DNA of 64,000 bases from Mytilus edulis (GCF_963676685.1 NC_092345.1:84633592-84697591), one strand, 5' to 3'. Positions 36,901 through 48,000 are shown, numbered from the stretch's first letter. Made by a program: numbers and translations. Notes: generated by a model from the sequence alone, not told the origin.

Positions 36901-38842
36901 AATAACTCAAAAATAAAATTTTGAATTATCACCAAAAAGTATACAGATTTTTAGATTAATATGACAAAGAAGTGTGTAAAGTTTTAAGCAATAATCATAA
37001 ATTGTTTTTGAGATACGGTGCGACATGTAAAAAAAACCTCCCCCTTTTTTACAAAATACTCAATAACCCAAAAATGAAATTTTGAATCATCACCAAAAAG
37101 TATACAGATCTTAAGATTAATATAACTAAGAAATGTGTAAAGTTTTGAGCAATAAACAAAAATTGTTTTTGAGATACAGTGCGACATGTGAAAAAAACAC
37201 ACCCATGTTTTAGTTACAAAGTGCCGTAACTCAAAAAGTGTTAATTTTATTTTCACCAAAAACTATACAGATCATTTGATCATCGTAAGAAACAACTGTA
37301 TTAAGTTTCATGAAATTTGGATATGTCGTTCTCAAGTTACGGCGCGACATGTTTATGCCAGACAGACAGACGGACGGACGGACACCGGACATTTGTATAC
37401 AATAATACGCCCATCAAAATTATTTTGACAGGGTAATTATTTTGACGTGAGTATAAAAACCAGCTGGGAAGGGTTGTATATCATATGATGTGTATTTTTT
37501 TTGTGAAACTACATTAAGTACATACTCACTCTGTATTTCAGATACCAGTATGAATTTGTGATTATTTTGTCCAAATTCAATTTTTCAATTTATAAAGGGG
37601 CATAACTCTAGAACGGTTAGAGTGACACTACCAAAATTCAAATTTGATCTGTATTTAGTGGTAATAAACATTGTGTATAAGTTTCATAACATTTAGTTGC
37701 GGCAAACTCAAGCTAGAGAACAGAAACTAAATATGGGACGTACATATGTACAGACGGATAAGGGTAAAACCAGGAACATATATGTTAGATATACTGTTCA
37801 CAGGTTAAACTTAATGCCTCCTCCGCTACTGCAAGGGCATAAAAATATAATCATAGCAATACACTTACCAAAACTCCATTACGAAAGTATTAAACCAGGG
37901 CTGCCAAGTCTAACGCATTTAGCATGAGACTCACACATGTTCATGCTTTTTTGGCGGCATTTTCTATTGATCTATTGTTGTTTTTTCTCTTTGATCTTTT
38001 CAAATTTGGCCAAATCTCACGCATTTGCTTCATGAAAAGTTGGCAGAACTGTTAAACACAAAACCAATAAAAATTGGGTGCGGACATGTTGGGCGCAAAA
38101 GTGTAGTGACCTGTATGCGAAAGTGAAGGGGGTGAACATGAATGGACGAGAACTTTTTTTGGGAACATACCACATGCACTTGTTTCTGTCAATATGCGAT
38201 TTACTATCCACACCCGTACGAAAAATCACACAACGTAGCTTACAAAAATTTTCAATGTGTTCGCTTAAACAGATGATTTTTCGTACAGGTAGTAAAACCG
38301 CATATTGACAGAAACAAGTGCCTGTGTCTGTAAAGGTAGTCCGAGATTACTCTGACGTCCAACGGCTGTTTTGCCAGACAAGTTGGGGCCCAGGGCCGTG
38401 GGACTCGGACTATTGTAAAGGTTGAGGAAGTCCAAATAATTATGACATGTTGGAACTATTTAAAATTTGCTTTGACGCCTTCCTGTTGATGTAAGGCGTC
38501 AAAGAAAAAAATATAATAGCCTTGAGTTTCAAGATGTCATAATTATTTGGACTAAGGTTGAGCACAGGAGGTTGAAATCCTATCAATGAGGGTCTATAAA
38601 TATGTCAACTCGACTATCACAGTAGAGCTTAGACCCTCATTGATAGGATTTCAACCTCCTGTGGGTTGAGGTAAAGTACATGTTTTGTAAATCAACATCA
38701 AATTTCGATACATGTAAGGATAAGACGGACGGACGGACGTACAGTACAAACTGACCAACCTGTTTATATGCAATACTTTCTTTCTTTTCAGGACAAAGGA
38801 TAGACAGGATGGGAGGACTTTGATGAGTTTGCAACCGGTCAT
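27764..38842 (-). CDS. OXNAD1: OXNAD1-type oxidoreductase NAD-binding domain protein, complete
   Basis: Ferredoxin-reductase-superfamily protein of the OXNAD1 group, predicted to bind FAD and NAD(P)H; the human member is mitochondrial and its substrate is not well defined. Minus-strand exons in coding order: 38760-38842, 35120-35189, 34182-34288, 32572-32713, 29280-29531, 28542-28629, 27764-27948. They sum to 927 bp, i.e. 308 residues plus TAA, against about 312 in human, and every phase agrees. Residues 1-28 are basic, lack acidic residues and look like a mitochondrial presequence. The flavin-binding strand is GGFSMYSSP (99-107), the NAD loop GGIGINP (167-173), the C-terminal CGPPPM (273-278) and the ending EQWW (299-302). 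It is head to head with CIR1. Confidence 0.93.
28000..28200. repeat. Dispersed repeat fragment in OXNAD1 intron 6
   Basis: The segment with taataataaatgcacacaat and the following ttctgaattta is shared with 61290-61360. It appears to be part of a larger mussel repeat on aaaatgcaacag. Borders are uncertain. Confidence 0.5.
28542..28629 (-). CDS. OXNAD1: OXNAD1 exon 6
   Basis: After atttattgtag, before gtaagt. Encodes [20 protein letters not shown] then QAESSNGLK and one base of Ala. The sequence before the conserved C-terminal exon is variable in the family; phase and splice signals support it. Confidence 0.88.
28794..28860 (-). repeat. Possible tRNA-derived SINE fragment
   Basis: gctgggattcaaactcatgc read on the minus strand gives a B-box-like gagtttgaatcc. 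It shares its flank with 16616-16674. A fragment only; no A box could be placed with confidence. Confidence 0.45.
29280..29531 (-). CDS. OXNAD1: OXNAD1 exon 5, NAD-binding domain
   Basis: After tttatttcag, before gtatcg. Encodes [20 protein letters not shown] and onward to EELICK. It contains [20 protein letters not shown], the NAD-pyrophosphate loop, and the strand [15 protein letters not shown] typical of ferredoxin reductases. Largest exon of this gene. Confidence 0.95.
29880..30430 (-). repeat. Reverse copy of the composite repeat with gaccttgacctcatttt units
   Basis: Three units on the minus strand, each with a cttatagtatctaagaaaca-like core and an aacattgaccaatgaaccat-like end. They are related to + strand units at 47080-47590 and 49490-49850 and to minus units at 61550-62893. 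Confidence 0.75.
30441..30546. repeat. Palindromic element with about 48-bp arms
   Basis: attgcagtttattcaaaatt at the left end is matched by aattttgaataaactgcaat at the right end, with pairing continuing inward almost to the centre. It is in OXNAD1 intron 4. Confidence 0.85.
30654..31250 (+). repeat. Bivalve repeat with 161-bp internal tandem units
   Basis: Begins near ctgtcacaacgacagcaaac and ends near cacaaaaatccggttaaaaa. tctttcaagaaccataactc recurs at 30871 and 31032 (161 bp apart), and each unit carries a gtaaatgcatggacacgaca-like end. Confidence 0.8.
31400..32250 (+). repeat. Tandemly structured bivalve repeat (aaagaaccccaa units)
   Basis: Four or more units of about 100-135 bp with a catatcaaagaaccccaa core and a ttaattttggaccctttt end. 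The closing part has cctaattcctaaactgttgg twice (about 31889 and 32051), then acgatgacgacggcaacaac. I recall this tail from bivalve DNA. It lies in OXNAD1 intron 4. Confidence 0.78.
32572..32713 (-). CDS. OXNAD1: OXNAD1 exon 4, flavin-binding motif
   Basis: After ttaactacag, before gtaatc. Encodes [20 protein letters not shown], then a stretch ending [19 protein letters not shown] is the family version of the RxxS flavin-binding strand, and [14 protein letters not shown] is strongly conserved. Confidence 0.95.
33225..33480. repeat. Dispersed repeat with gtgacgtcatat core
   Basis: The segment ttttccattgtgacgtcata has a diverged partner at 39393-39420 (ttttccattgtggcgacata). It also holds a ccgggctgata motif echoed in the hairpin at 33761-33899. 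Borders not defined. Confidence 0.5.
33761..33899. repeat. Palindromic element, about 60-bp arms
   Basis: tatggccttttccatatcag and gcctgggtatcatcc on the left are matched exactly by the reverse complement on the right (ggatgatacccaggctgata and so on). The loop carries cgggctgatatggg, itself part of the arm motif. It lies in OXNAD1 intron 3. Confidence 0.9.
34182..34288 (-). CDS. OXNAD1: OXNAD1 exon 3, start of flavin-binding barrel
   Basis: After ttctttgcag, before gtaagg. Encodes [20 protein letters not shown] and onward to LTFKAGQ plus two bases of Trp. The FKAGQW segment is the first conserved block of the family. Confidence 0.92.
35120..35189 (-). CDS. OXNAD1: OXNAD1 exon 2
   Basis: After tttttttccag, before gtaact. 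Encodes [20 protein letters not shown] then RNN. RKxTDxxxHxERTA is shared with vertebrate OXNAD1, which confirms this small exon. Ends in phase 0. Confidence 0.86.
35240..36515 (-). repeat. Long mussel dispersed repeat, minus copy, interrupted
   Basis: Read on the minus strand, its sequence matches the + copy split over 56065-56352 and 58437-58750: gaaatggggaatatgtcaaa, then tcagctggcccct, then acctctagccaatgtaga, then ccatcataaaatatac. It is interrupted by the 409-bp insertion at 35936-36344. It lies in OXNAD1 intron 1 and is non-coding. Confidence 0.85.
35936..36344. mobile_element. 409-bp non-autonomous element, CAGGG ends, 5-bp target duplication
   Basis: Left end caggggtcgaaattagc and right end caaatttgacccccttg are inverted repeats. 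Flanks are tgacg on both sides (35931-35935 and 36345-36349). It interrupts the long mussel repeat; the + copy near 56220-56245 shows the same site uninterrupted. No transposase. The ends resemble hAT elements; a 5-bp duplication would fit the hAT5 type (inference). Confidence 0.87.
36545..37430 (+). repeat. 161-bp tandem array (gcgacatgtaaaaaa units)
   Basis: Units end with gagatacggcgcgacatg-like sequence at about 36859, 37021, 37182 and 37343, i.e. spacing 161-162 bp. It is followed by a gacagacagacggacgg run. The left edge (36590-36690) is a partial unit of the gggcataactc family, so the array is composite. It lies in OXNAD1 intron 1. Confidence 0.88.
37590..37855 (+). repeat. Single unit of the gggcataactc repeat
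   Basis: ggggcataactctagaacgg through cataacatttagttgcggca and then gcaagggcataaaaatataa; clearly related to 26860-27440. Confidence 0.75.
37896..38051. mobile_element. 156-bp non-autonomous element, CAGGGCTGCCAA ends
   Basis: Left end cagggctgccaa, right end ttggcagaactg (inverted, two mismatches), flanked on both sides by ttaaac (37890-37895 and 38052-38057). Inside are two diverged inverted copies of a tctcacgcattt motif. It is of the same kind as the elements at 35936, 51697 and 56353. Confidence 0.8.
38171..38326. mobile_element. Palindromic element with CACAGGCACTTG ends, copy D (156 bp)
   Basis: Starts cacatgcacttgtttctgtc and ends gacagaaacaagtgcctgtg; the arms continue through caatatgcg/cgcatattg and tacgaaaaatca/tgatttttcgta. 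The loop is longer than in copies A-C. No target duplication can be recognised (gaacatac against tctgtaaa). It lies in OXNAD1 intron 1. Confidence 0.88.
38337..38412. repeat. Short element with tagtccgag/ctcggacta ends
   Basis: Nine-base inverted ends enclose cgtccaacggctgttttgcc and agacaagttgg. A related piece (tagtccgagattactctgag) is at 39438-39500 without the right end. Confidence 0.7.
38427..38553. mobile_element. Palindromic element inserted in aaggttgag (127 bp)
   Basis: gtccaaataattatgacat at the left is matched by atgtcataattatttggac at the right; an inner stem pairs ctttgacgcc with ggcgtcaaag. Flanked by aaggttgag on both sides (38418-38426 and 38554-38562). Nine-base duplications are typical of Mutator-like elements, but no family assignment is made. 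Confidence 0.85.
38563..38663. mobile_element. Palindromic element with CACAGG ends inserted in ggttgag (101 bp)
   Basis: Starts cacaggaggttgaaatccta and ends taggatttcaacctcctgtg, with arms of about 36 bp. ggttgag is present on both sides (38556-38562 and 38664-38670). It abuts the target duplication of the preceding palindrome, so both entered the same short sequence. Confidence 0.87.
38760..38842 (-). CDS. OXNAD1: OXNAD1 exon 1 (presequence)
   Basis: Encodes [20 protein letters not shown] then KKVLHIN and two bases of Arg, before donor gttggt. An in-frame ATG 48 bp upstream (38888-38890) would add acidic residues and overlaps an ETS-like site, so the inner ATG is preferred. The exon is the least conserved and is placed by phase, total length and presequence character. 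Confidence 0.68.
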
Positions 38843-38980
38843 GACCACATTTGAATAGCAGACGATTTCGGGTTCATGATTTCGTAACACCGGAAGTTTG
38901 TCTATTTACCTCGGAATCAGTTCAAATTCACTTCCTGTTATCCTCAAACGTTGAGAAAGGTTTTCGAACAAAAAACAGTC
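38843..38980. promoter_or_regulatory. Bidirectional promoter between OXNAD1 and CIR1
   Basis: 138 bp separate the start codons of two divergent genes. accggaagt (38889-38897) and cacttcctg (38929-38937) are ETS/GABP-type sites, typical of TATA-less bidirectional promoters and of nuclear genes for mitochondrial proteins. No TATA box is evident. Transcription start sites are unknown. Confidence 0.7.
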
Positions 38981-39052
38981 ATGGGGAAGGGTTTCAATAA
39001 TTATATGACCAAGAAATTTTTCCATCCATCAAGCAAAGAAAATATCAAAAGG
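38981..39052 (+). CDS. CIR1: CIR1 exon 1
   Basis: Starts at the ATG of [20 protein letters not shown] and ends NIKR before gtaaga. Human CIR1 begins with MGKSF and has a KKxFHPxSKxNIK stretch at the same place. The start is fixed by this homology. Confidence 0.93.
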
Positions 39053-42000
39053 GTAAGATGCTTATAAATCACACATACGGTACAATCTTCACAAAAAAGT
39101 TTTAACATGCAAATGGAAGCCCAAAAAATATCTCACAGGCACTTGTTTTCTATCCATGGGAAGATCTACTATCCCTATGTATATCGAGATAGGGATAGTA
39201 GATCTTCCCATGGATAGAAAACAAGTGCCTGTGAATTATTTTTTGGGCTTTCATTTGCATGTTAAAAACTCAAAAATTATATGATGTACATTGTAGGAAT
39301 GTGGTTATACACCTTATCGCTATTTGGAAATCTGTCACGGATGACCCAACAATCTGCCCCGCTTGAACTATTGACGTCATACAACAATCACTTTTCCATT
39401 GTGGCGACATATATTTTGTATTATGCAGTGGTCGAACTAGTCCGAGATTACTCTGAGGTACAACAACTGTTTTGCCAGACAAGCTGGCGCCATGAGCCCT
39501 TTGAAAAACCCTCTAGATCCGCCTCCGCTATGAAATCAAAATTTTAGAGAACCTAAAGTTGTGACAAATAGTGATTAGGTGAATGGCGAAGAATGGTAAA
39601 AATTCTTGCGAAATGAAGCAGTAATTTTGGGTGCTTGACTAAAAATGTACACTTTCTTTAAGATGTTAAAAAAGATCAACTAATATCATGAATATAGACA
39701 ATTCTTACAGTTAAATATTTTCCAGAAATAACAATAACCATAATTATTTGAGACCTCAAACAAATGATAAGGACATTTCGATGACTTCTCTACCAATAAA
39801 TAGTGACCGCCTCAAAATATGAAAAATGTAGCACAATTTTATTGAAAGCAGCTTTAAACACTGAACAATCAATTCAGATTTGTCTGTGCATCATTTTATC
39901 CCTATTGGAATTTTGAGTCATCATTAAAACTGAGCTTGGAAACATGCATAGGATTCCCCATATTTTCATACTATTTCCACCTCTTTTAAATAGGTATGGA
40001 TGGCTCAACAGAAAACAGAATTTGAGAAGAAAAAACAGGAAGAATTACTCAATCAGTATCAAAAAGAACAAGAAACATATTCAAACAGGTAAAAACATAC
40101 TGCCAATTTGATATAAGATAAGATATTATATATTTTATTTCCAATAGTGGACCCATTACAGGCATAATCAGTACATTGATTTTTTTATCACACAATTGCA
40201 ATAGACAATAAACAAAAATAAAAATAGAAATATGTTTGACAAAAAAAATGAAATATAAATTTAGTTAATACATGTAGTCACATATCAAACCTGTATGTTT
40301 AGCGATTATTGACCATGCACCAGAAGCAGCATCACATCCATTATAGAAAAAAAAATCTTCGAGTTAAGTCCTTCCTCGTGGCTGATGCATATGAGCAAAT
40401 AGTATTGTTGTTCATATTCATTCATGGGGCTGTCATTCAGGATAATTTTTCTTATTGAAACTTGAAAGTCTAAAAAACAAAAGAACATTTTTCTAGAATA
40501 ATGCAAAATAATTTTCATGCTATTCAAACTGTTAAAAAAAGTCTTCATGATTTTATATATATCCTTAATCCATTTTATAATCTACATGGTTTCATATTTT
40601 AGTTTATCAGTACCTGATTTTTGGAAAGGTTTACTAGGATTTCATACACGTATACTTACTCCCATTTATTTTGAGATACATGTAACTTACAGTTATATTT
40701 CAGAAATACTTTCTCTTGATATTTTTTTAGATATTGACTTTTATGCTTTAAATGTAGATCATTTTCAGTTGATTTTATACAATGGCAAAAATTACTTTAC
40801 CTTTAAAGTTTAAGGCTGAATTCAAAACCATGTCACTATTTTACCTTGGTTTAGATTCTACTAATACTGGGTAAATAAATGATGAAGTTGTTTTTTATGT
40901 TTCAGGTCCTTCATAATTTCCCTGAAAATCTTTTATTTACAATAATTATGTATTTCAAAGATCTTCTTGGGGATGAAAATTTTCTCTAACATAGTTTGAA
41001 TTTATTTGTTTTAGGGCATTACTGGGTGATGAAAAGGCAAAGCTTGGTTTAAGTTTTATGTACGATGCTCCACCAGGACTGAAGAAAAAAGAAGACGTAA
41101 GAGTTTTTTACAGATGTCTTATTTTAACAAATTAACAAGGTTTATCAAAGCTTGTCATAATTTGTAAAAGTAGTTTTCACTGATAATGTAAATAAACATC
41201 AGACATGAACATATATGTACATGCAAAAATAGACAAGTCAGCAATGTAGTTGAAAATAGATCCTTATAGATTATCGTTGTTTATCTGAACAAGATAGATT
41301 TTCTCGCTTGGCCTGCACAGGTTGACCAATGATGGGGGGTAGGAGGGGTCCTGATACTGAAATCCTGGGCTTGAAAACACAAAATCCTTAGGTCCCGAAT
41401 TTAAATAAGTTTAAATCCCAACATACCAAAATTCTTAAAAAGTATTCCCGAATCCCTAAAGGGTCAATCCTGAATTCCCGAGCTTAAAAACACCCCGATC
41501 CCAAAGTCCTGATAAAGGTCCTGTCCCCCCTCAATGACAATCTGTTTATCAATATAACGACATTGTTAATTTCATTGACAACGGCATTTGCGCCATTAGT
41601 TTCTAGCGGTAATTTTTCATATCACTCTACTGACTGTTCTGAGAAAGGAAATTATCAGTTGGTAAGATCAAAGGAAAATTTCTTTAAAAGAAGACAAATT
41701 TTCATATTGGTTATACAGTTGATATTTATATATTGAACAATTAATGAACTTGATATTGCTCACTGAGTAGGTCATAAAATATTCTAATTGTGGTAAAATC
41801 TTCTTTGTTGAAAAAAAAAAAAATTATGACCTGACTAGACTATAATAAAATTACAAAATAAATGTTTTATTCGTATGTTTATACATTTGTACGTTTTATC
41901 TCAAATGACAATGACATGGGGCAAATACATACAAGAATAATTATCTTATTTCGAATATTTTGAATGAAAATGTCACATATTTATCTGTCAAAGAAAGGAA

Positions 42001-45000
42001 ATTTTAATACTGTGTTTTAAAGCACACAGGTGCAATCAAGATCGATTAAATGTACAAAGGTAATAAATCTGGCTAATCTGATTATGTTGTCACGCGTCAT
42101 TAATTGTCAGTACATCTGATGGGCAATAAACCAATTAACAGCCGCACGGTGTTGGGAGAGAATCTTTGGAGGAAATTGGGAGTATAATCCGTGATTCCCA
42201 GTGTGACACCGCTACACTCCAAAATCAGTGATTAGAGTTTGCGATTACAAACTCTCTGTACGTACTGTACCAACACCCATCAAACTATTGACAACTTAAG
42301 AAAATGTTTCAGTTTAAAAATAAAATATAAATACACAATGTAATATAATAAACAATTTATACATGAAATATATTCAAAATTCCCTGCATTCTAAGAATGA
42401 TCAATGTTAACAACCAGCATCTGAGCCTAGAAATTCATGAAACACTTTACATTTTACAATAAAAAATCAAACTGAAAATCAAATCACAAGATCATGAAGG
42501 ACATTTTCATACAACATTTCAATTTGATTTACCATGAATAAGTTTTGAATTTACAGGAGAAAGATGTTGAAACAGAGGTCAAGTTTGAATGGCAGAGAAA
42601 ATATAATGCTCCAAGAGAACAGTAAGTTGTTATTTATTGTGTACTGTTAACACTAGATTTATTGTCTTGCCGCTATAGATATTCACGTAGGCAAGACAAA
42701 CAAATGTTGTTAATGGCATTACCCTCAATAATTAGTTTGTGAATAAGTCCCTATGTAGGGGAAACCACTAGTGGTGATTAAATGATATATGCTATTTAGT
42801 ATTTAGTAAGTTACACATTGGTACATCTCATTTTTATGGATATTATTTCACCCTACTGCCTCTGTCAAAGTGTATTGATTTTTTGCATGGTTTACATGTT
42901 GATATGTGTGATTAGGTAACTGGTCAGTTAAAGAGCACCACTTTTTGGTATTTAGCATGCAATTGTGTTAGTGTATATATGTACCTAAAGCAGGGATATC
43001 ATCAGTGTTCCTATTTAGTCATCTCGTAGTTCACCGTACTGAAACTTGTAATCAGGCTTTATTTGAAACTAATTATTTTTATGTTTTATATGCTTGTGCA
43101 TTTTCTTGATAAAATATTGTTAATATAACAAGAATTATTAATCAATATTAGCTCTTAAATCCATAAGCTGTCATTGTAGCAACTTTTGTACCTGATGTGA
43201 TTTATTATTGCAGGTATGCCAAGAATGATGATGAAATACGTGACCAGCCTTTTGGTATTGAGGTTCGTAATGTGCGCTGTATCAAATGTAGAAAATGGGG
43301 CCATGTTAATACAGACAAAATATGTCCATTATTTAACAGAGATTTGACAGCAGAACCACCTCAACGTAAGTTTATTTTGAACATATTGGGTCCTGAGATG
43401 AGCTACTGCCATCACTTGCAGTGATATGTATCATATATGTACTTAATGCATTGTATATTGCAGTATTTTAGACCATTCCATTACTATATATAAAAAAGAA
43501 GATGTGGTATGATTGCCAATGAGACAACTCTCCTCAAAAGACCAAAATGACACAGAAATTAACAACTATAGGTCTGTACGGCCTTCAACAATGACGAAAG
43601 CCCATACTGCATAGGCCCCAAAATGACAATCTACTAAGTCTTGCTTCAGTGTTTGAAACTTTTAGTTTTACTTATTTTGGAACACTGATTGTTGATTTAC
43701 TTTTAAAATGTCTAGTAACCGCTGAAGATAATTGGTTTAAGTAATTTGAATATGTTTTTACAGCATCAACAAGTGCAGCAGCATTAGTAGAAGGAATGAA
43801 GGAGGATGGATTTAAATTAAAGCAAAGCATCCTGGGTAGAATGGCTGAAGATCCATCAGCAGAACATGAGGTAATGATAGTAATATTGCACAATATGTCC
43901 ATCATGGCCATGTAAATTTAATTTATATTCACAGTGTTCTCCCCAGGCTGTTTCAGGGTGGCGGTACCATGACACTATATTTTTCCCCGTAGCTAAAAAC
44001 ATGATATATTGGTTTTATATTTTGTAGGTAAAACACTGTTTTTTATATATTTTGATAAAAACATTATATATTTGTTTTATATTTTGTAGAAACTGTTAGA
44101 AAGTGGAGATGAAGATGACCCTGAGGTCAAGTTTCTAAAGTCACTCAGTGCTAAACAGAAGAAAAAGTTACTAAAGTAAACATTGCTATTGAAAAAGTTT
44201 TTATAAGTGTTTCACTATATATTAATACCCTCTAATAGAGTTCAGTTCTGCTTAATTCATTTTTGTCATGCCTGCAACTAAAGTCACAGAAAGCGAGACA
44301 TAGGTGTTGCTTTTCTGGCATCTGCGATGTGAACATTTGTGACATTTTTTGCTTAAGTCAGTTTGAAAGGTACTACATTATGTACTTGTAATGATTTTTC
44401 TATAAAGTTGCATAACTATCAATACAGTTAAGTTTAATGACTATTTTGAAGCCTGAACTTTTTCTGAATTTTCTGACAACAGGAGGGTCATATTTATTTG
44501 TCAATAGATTATTTAATCATAGTAGCAAGGCAAAATATATTACCATAATAATTGTATTAATTAAAGAAAAAAAAAAATGAATCAATTAAATTTGAAGGAC
44601 TTTAATATAAAAGAAAGCCCTGAAGCTGTCAGAACACTTAATCAAAAGGATGAATCAATTATTTTTCTGTCTAAGACAATGTTAGTTAGATCAGATAAGA
44701 TTTTTCTAAAACTACAAAACAAATGAAGAAATTTGTACTGAAGCTCATGACTTTGATAATTGTTGACAAATATTCTATTTTATATGAAAGTTACATATAT
44801 ATATAGAATAACCATACATTGTCTCGGAATATCAATGTTATTTGTACAAGGCTTAGAAACAGGTAGAAAGCGAGGCTGTGCCGAGCATTTCTACCTGTTT
44901 TGAGCCGAGTACAAATAACCGATTGATATTTCGAGACAATGTATGGTTATTTTTTATATACTGCAACTCTTATAAGTGTTCTAAATGAAGTATTTAGGGT

Positions 45001-48000
45001 AAAAACCATCATTTTTTAATTTGGAGCGGACGACGTAAAATTTCCGCGAACCTGTATGTTTTATTGACGTCATAAATAAAACTCTACGGAAACGTATTGT
45101 CAACATCATAAACAAGGTGATATACAGTCAGTGACTGTATATCACATATGAATATACAGTCAATGCAATTTGACTGCTCAAATAGGACAGCTGCAGTATA
45201 TAATAAATTAGACAAAAGAATTGAAAAATAAAATAGGGCACCCTCTACTTTGTATGCCTGGCAAATTGGATTATACATGCCAGAATTTGGTTATCATTGC
45301 ATTTTGGTCTTGCATTTATTATATATAGTCTTTAACCTCATTTTAACAGCATGACCACTTTCCTATGGAAATGATTTCAAATTTTATTCAATTTGCAAAC
45401 ATCTGTATATTTCCATGAAATATGAACACCCGTCATGATCAACAATGTGAAAACAATATGAAATTATGATATAATAACTTGACTTGACTACTGATTCCTC
45501 ATATATATGTGTTGATGTACTAGATTTCATATTTGTACACCAAGGGAACAGGGACTTGGTTCTCTTCACAAATAAATTATTATTTGAGTATGAATAAATA
45601 GAGAAATGGGATATAAATCAATTAGACAATATCCACACATATTCCCAAAAGACATTTAGCTTGACTGTTTTATCCTCAAATATATAATAACATGTGTATC
45701 AATTAAATGTATCTCACCATAGACTGTCATAAATGATTGATTAACTTTTTAAATTTTGTGTGATCAATTTAATGTTTCTGAGTTTCGTTTTCTTTTAACA
45801 TAGTCTACATTTTATTTATAGGAAACTGAACAAAATACAGGAAGGAAAAGTTAAGAAGTCAAAAAAAGACAAAAAGCAAAAGAAGAAAAAGAAGCATAGG
45901 TCTTCTTCAGGTAATAGTTAACTAATAAAACAGCATTTATAAATGCCTTAATTGAACACTATGAGGTAAATGCTACAAATACTTATTCCTTTAATATTCT
46001 ATAAGCTGAATTGCTTTTGGAATAAAGTATTATTATTAAATCATCAGGTTTAAATATTTACGCATTGTCAAAATTTAATTGATTTTATTAGTGAAACAAG
46101 TTATCTTGGACCCCATGTTTTCTGTATAATTAGATTTCAAATGGCCATAACAGTTTATTGGTTAATGAACACTCTTCTATTATAGATATAATATATGTAA
46201 ATCTATTGCTTACAGTTGGATAAATATTGATGTTAGTAAAGATTAAAGAGAATAAATTTAAAAAAATCTTATATCTTATTTAGATTCTGAAGATGAAAGC
46301 TCAAGAAGAAAAAAGAAAAAAAGAAACGAAGAAACTGACAGTGATAGTAGTGATGAAGATTCAAAGAAAAGAAGAGACCGTTCTAGTTCAAGTAAATATT
46401 AAATATATAAATTGCAGAGAATTCAATAGTCTGGGATAAAATTACTTACCTCTCTAAAGGACTGTTGATATGCAGCTATGCATAAATGCTCTATCAAGTT
46501 ATTTTATCTAACCTCTGAATGGGATACTAAAATTACTAAAAATATGCACACATTCTCATTTCTATCCAATTTTGATTTTGGTCACTGATTTTTTTTTTTA
46601 AATTGACTAAATAAAAAATGTGTTTTGCTAGTTATTTTAGATATTTAAAACTTTTTTTTCTTATAAGTAAGAGAAAAACAGTTTAAAATATTGTTAGGAA
46701 TATCAAATATTCAGGTCTAACATTTTCTCAGAGTAATATTACAGTACTTGAGTGAATTTACTTAGCATTTAGTAAAACTGCAAGCTTTCTTTGAAATAAA
46801 TTTTGTTTGAAATACTACAAACTTTTAGGCCATTTCAGGCCATTTGTCTCATCTCTAGAGTATCTTAAAAATTGGGGTTTTTTTTATGGTGTCCATTTTT
46901 TTTTTTAATTGACGCTGGATTGAAAACAGGTTGGTTTTTGTCGAGCCTGCAACTTTTGTTGCAGAAAGCTCGACATAGGGATAGTGATACGGCGGCGGCA
47001 GCAGCGTTAGCTCACTTCTTAAAAGCTTTATATTTTAGAAGGTGGAAGACCTGGATGCTTCATACTTTGTATATAGATGCTTCATGTTATGAAGTTTCCG
47101 TCAGTCACATGACCAATGTCCTTGACCTCATTTGCATGGTTCAGTTACCACTTGAAAAAAAAGTTCAAATTTTTTGTAATGTTGAATTCTCTCTTATTAT
47201 AAGTAATAGGATAACTATATTTGATATGTGCATACCTTGCAAGGTCCTCATGTCTGTCAGACAGTTTTCACTTGACCTCGACCTCATTTCATGGATCAGT
47301 GAACAAGGTTAAGTTTTGGTGATCAAGTCCATATCTCAGATACTATAAGCAACAGGGCTAGTAAATTCGGTGTATGGAAGGACTGTAAGGTGTATATGTC
47401 CAACTGGCAGGTGTCATCTGACCTTGACCTCATTTTCATGGTTCAGTGGTTATAGTTAAATTTTTGTGTTTTGGTCTGTTTTTCTCATACTATATGCAAC
47501 AGGTCTACTATATTTGTTGTATGGAATGATTGTAAGGTGTACATGTCTAGTGGGCAGATGTCATGTGACCTTGACCTCATTTTTAAAGCAATTGCTTTTA
47601 TGCCGTCGCGTATGGCCATCTTTGTGACCCAGATCAGAGACTCCGCCCAGATCAAGCCATAGTATTTTGTTAAACAGGCTCCTGGTCAGTCATTCTTTAA
47701 CACCTATGTATGTTTTCTACTGCAATACATAGCTTGAAACTTTAAAAAAAAAGTTAATGGATTTAAGAAGTTTCAGAATATGTTCTTGTAGATGTATTTT
47801 TGTATTTAAAGGGTCAACCGTTTGACTATCAAATAACATAGAAGTCCGAGTGAAAAAAAGTACATTTTTATAAATGCGATTCTGTTTTCCGCCGTTCGTA
47901 CGATGTTTCAACAAAATATGGATTCATTTCAGTTGTTGATTTAGTATTGAAAATTTAACTGAATGATCTCCTAATAAATACGGTTTTTTATGTTTAATTT

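Noticed and set aside
38843-38890. Upstream ATG for OXNAD1 at 38888-38890
   Set aside because: It would place acidic residues ahead of a presequence-like start and overlaps the ETS-like site; the inner ATG fits family length better.
39438-39500. Second tagtccgag element
   Set aside because: Only the left half is present; the inverted right end seen at 38404-38412 is missing, so no borders could be given.
43933-44000. cagtgttctccccaggctg, an hAT-like left end
   Set aside because: No matching right end or target duplication was found, so it is at most a truncated fragment; not listed as an element.
46872-47312. 146-codon frame with an alanine run
   Set aside because: Lies entirely in the composite repeat; the alanines come from a ggcggcggcagcagc-type patch found in other copies.
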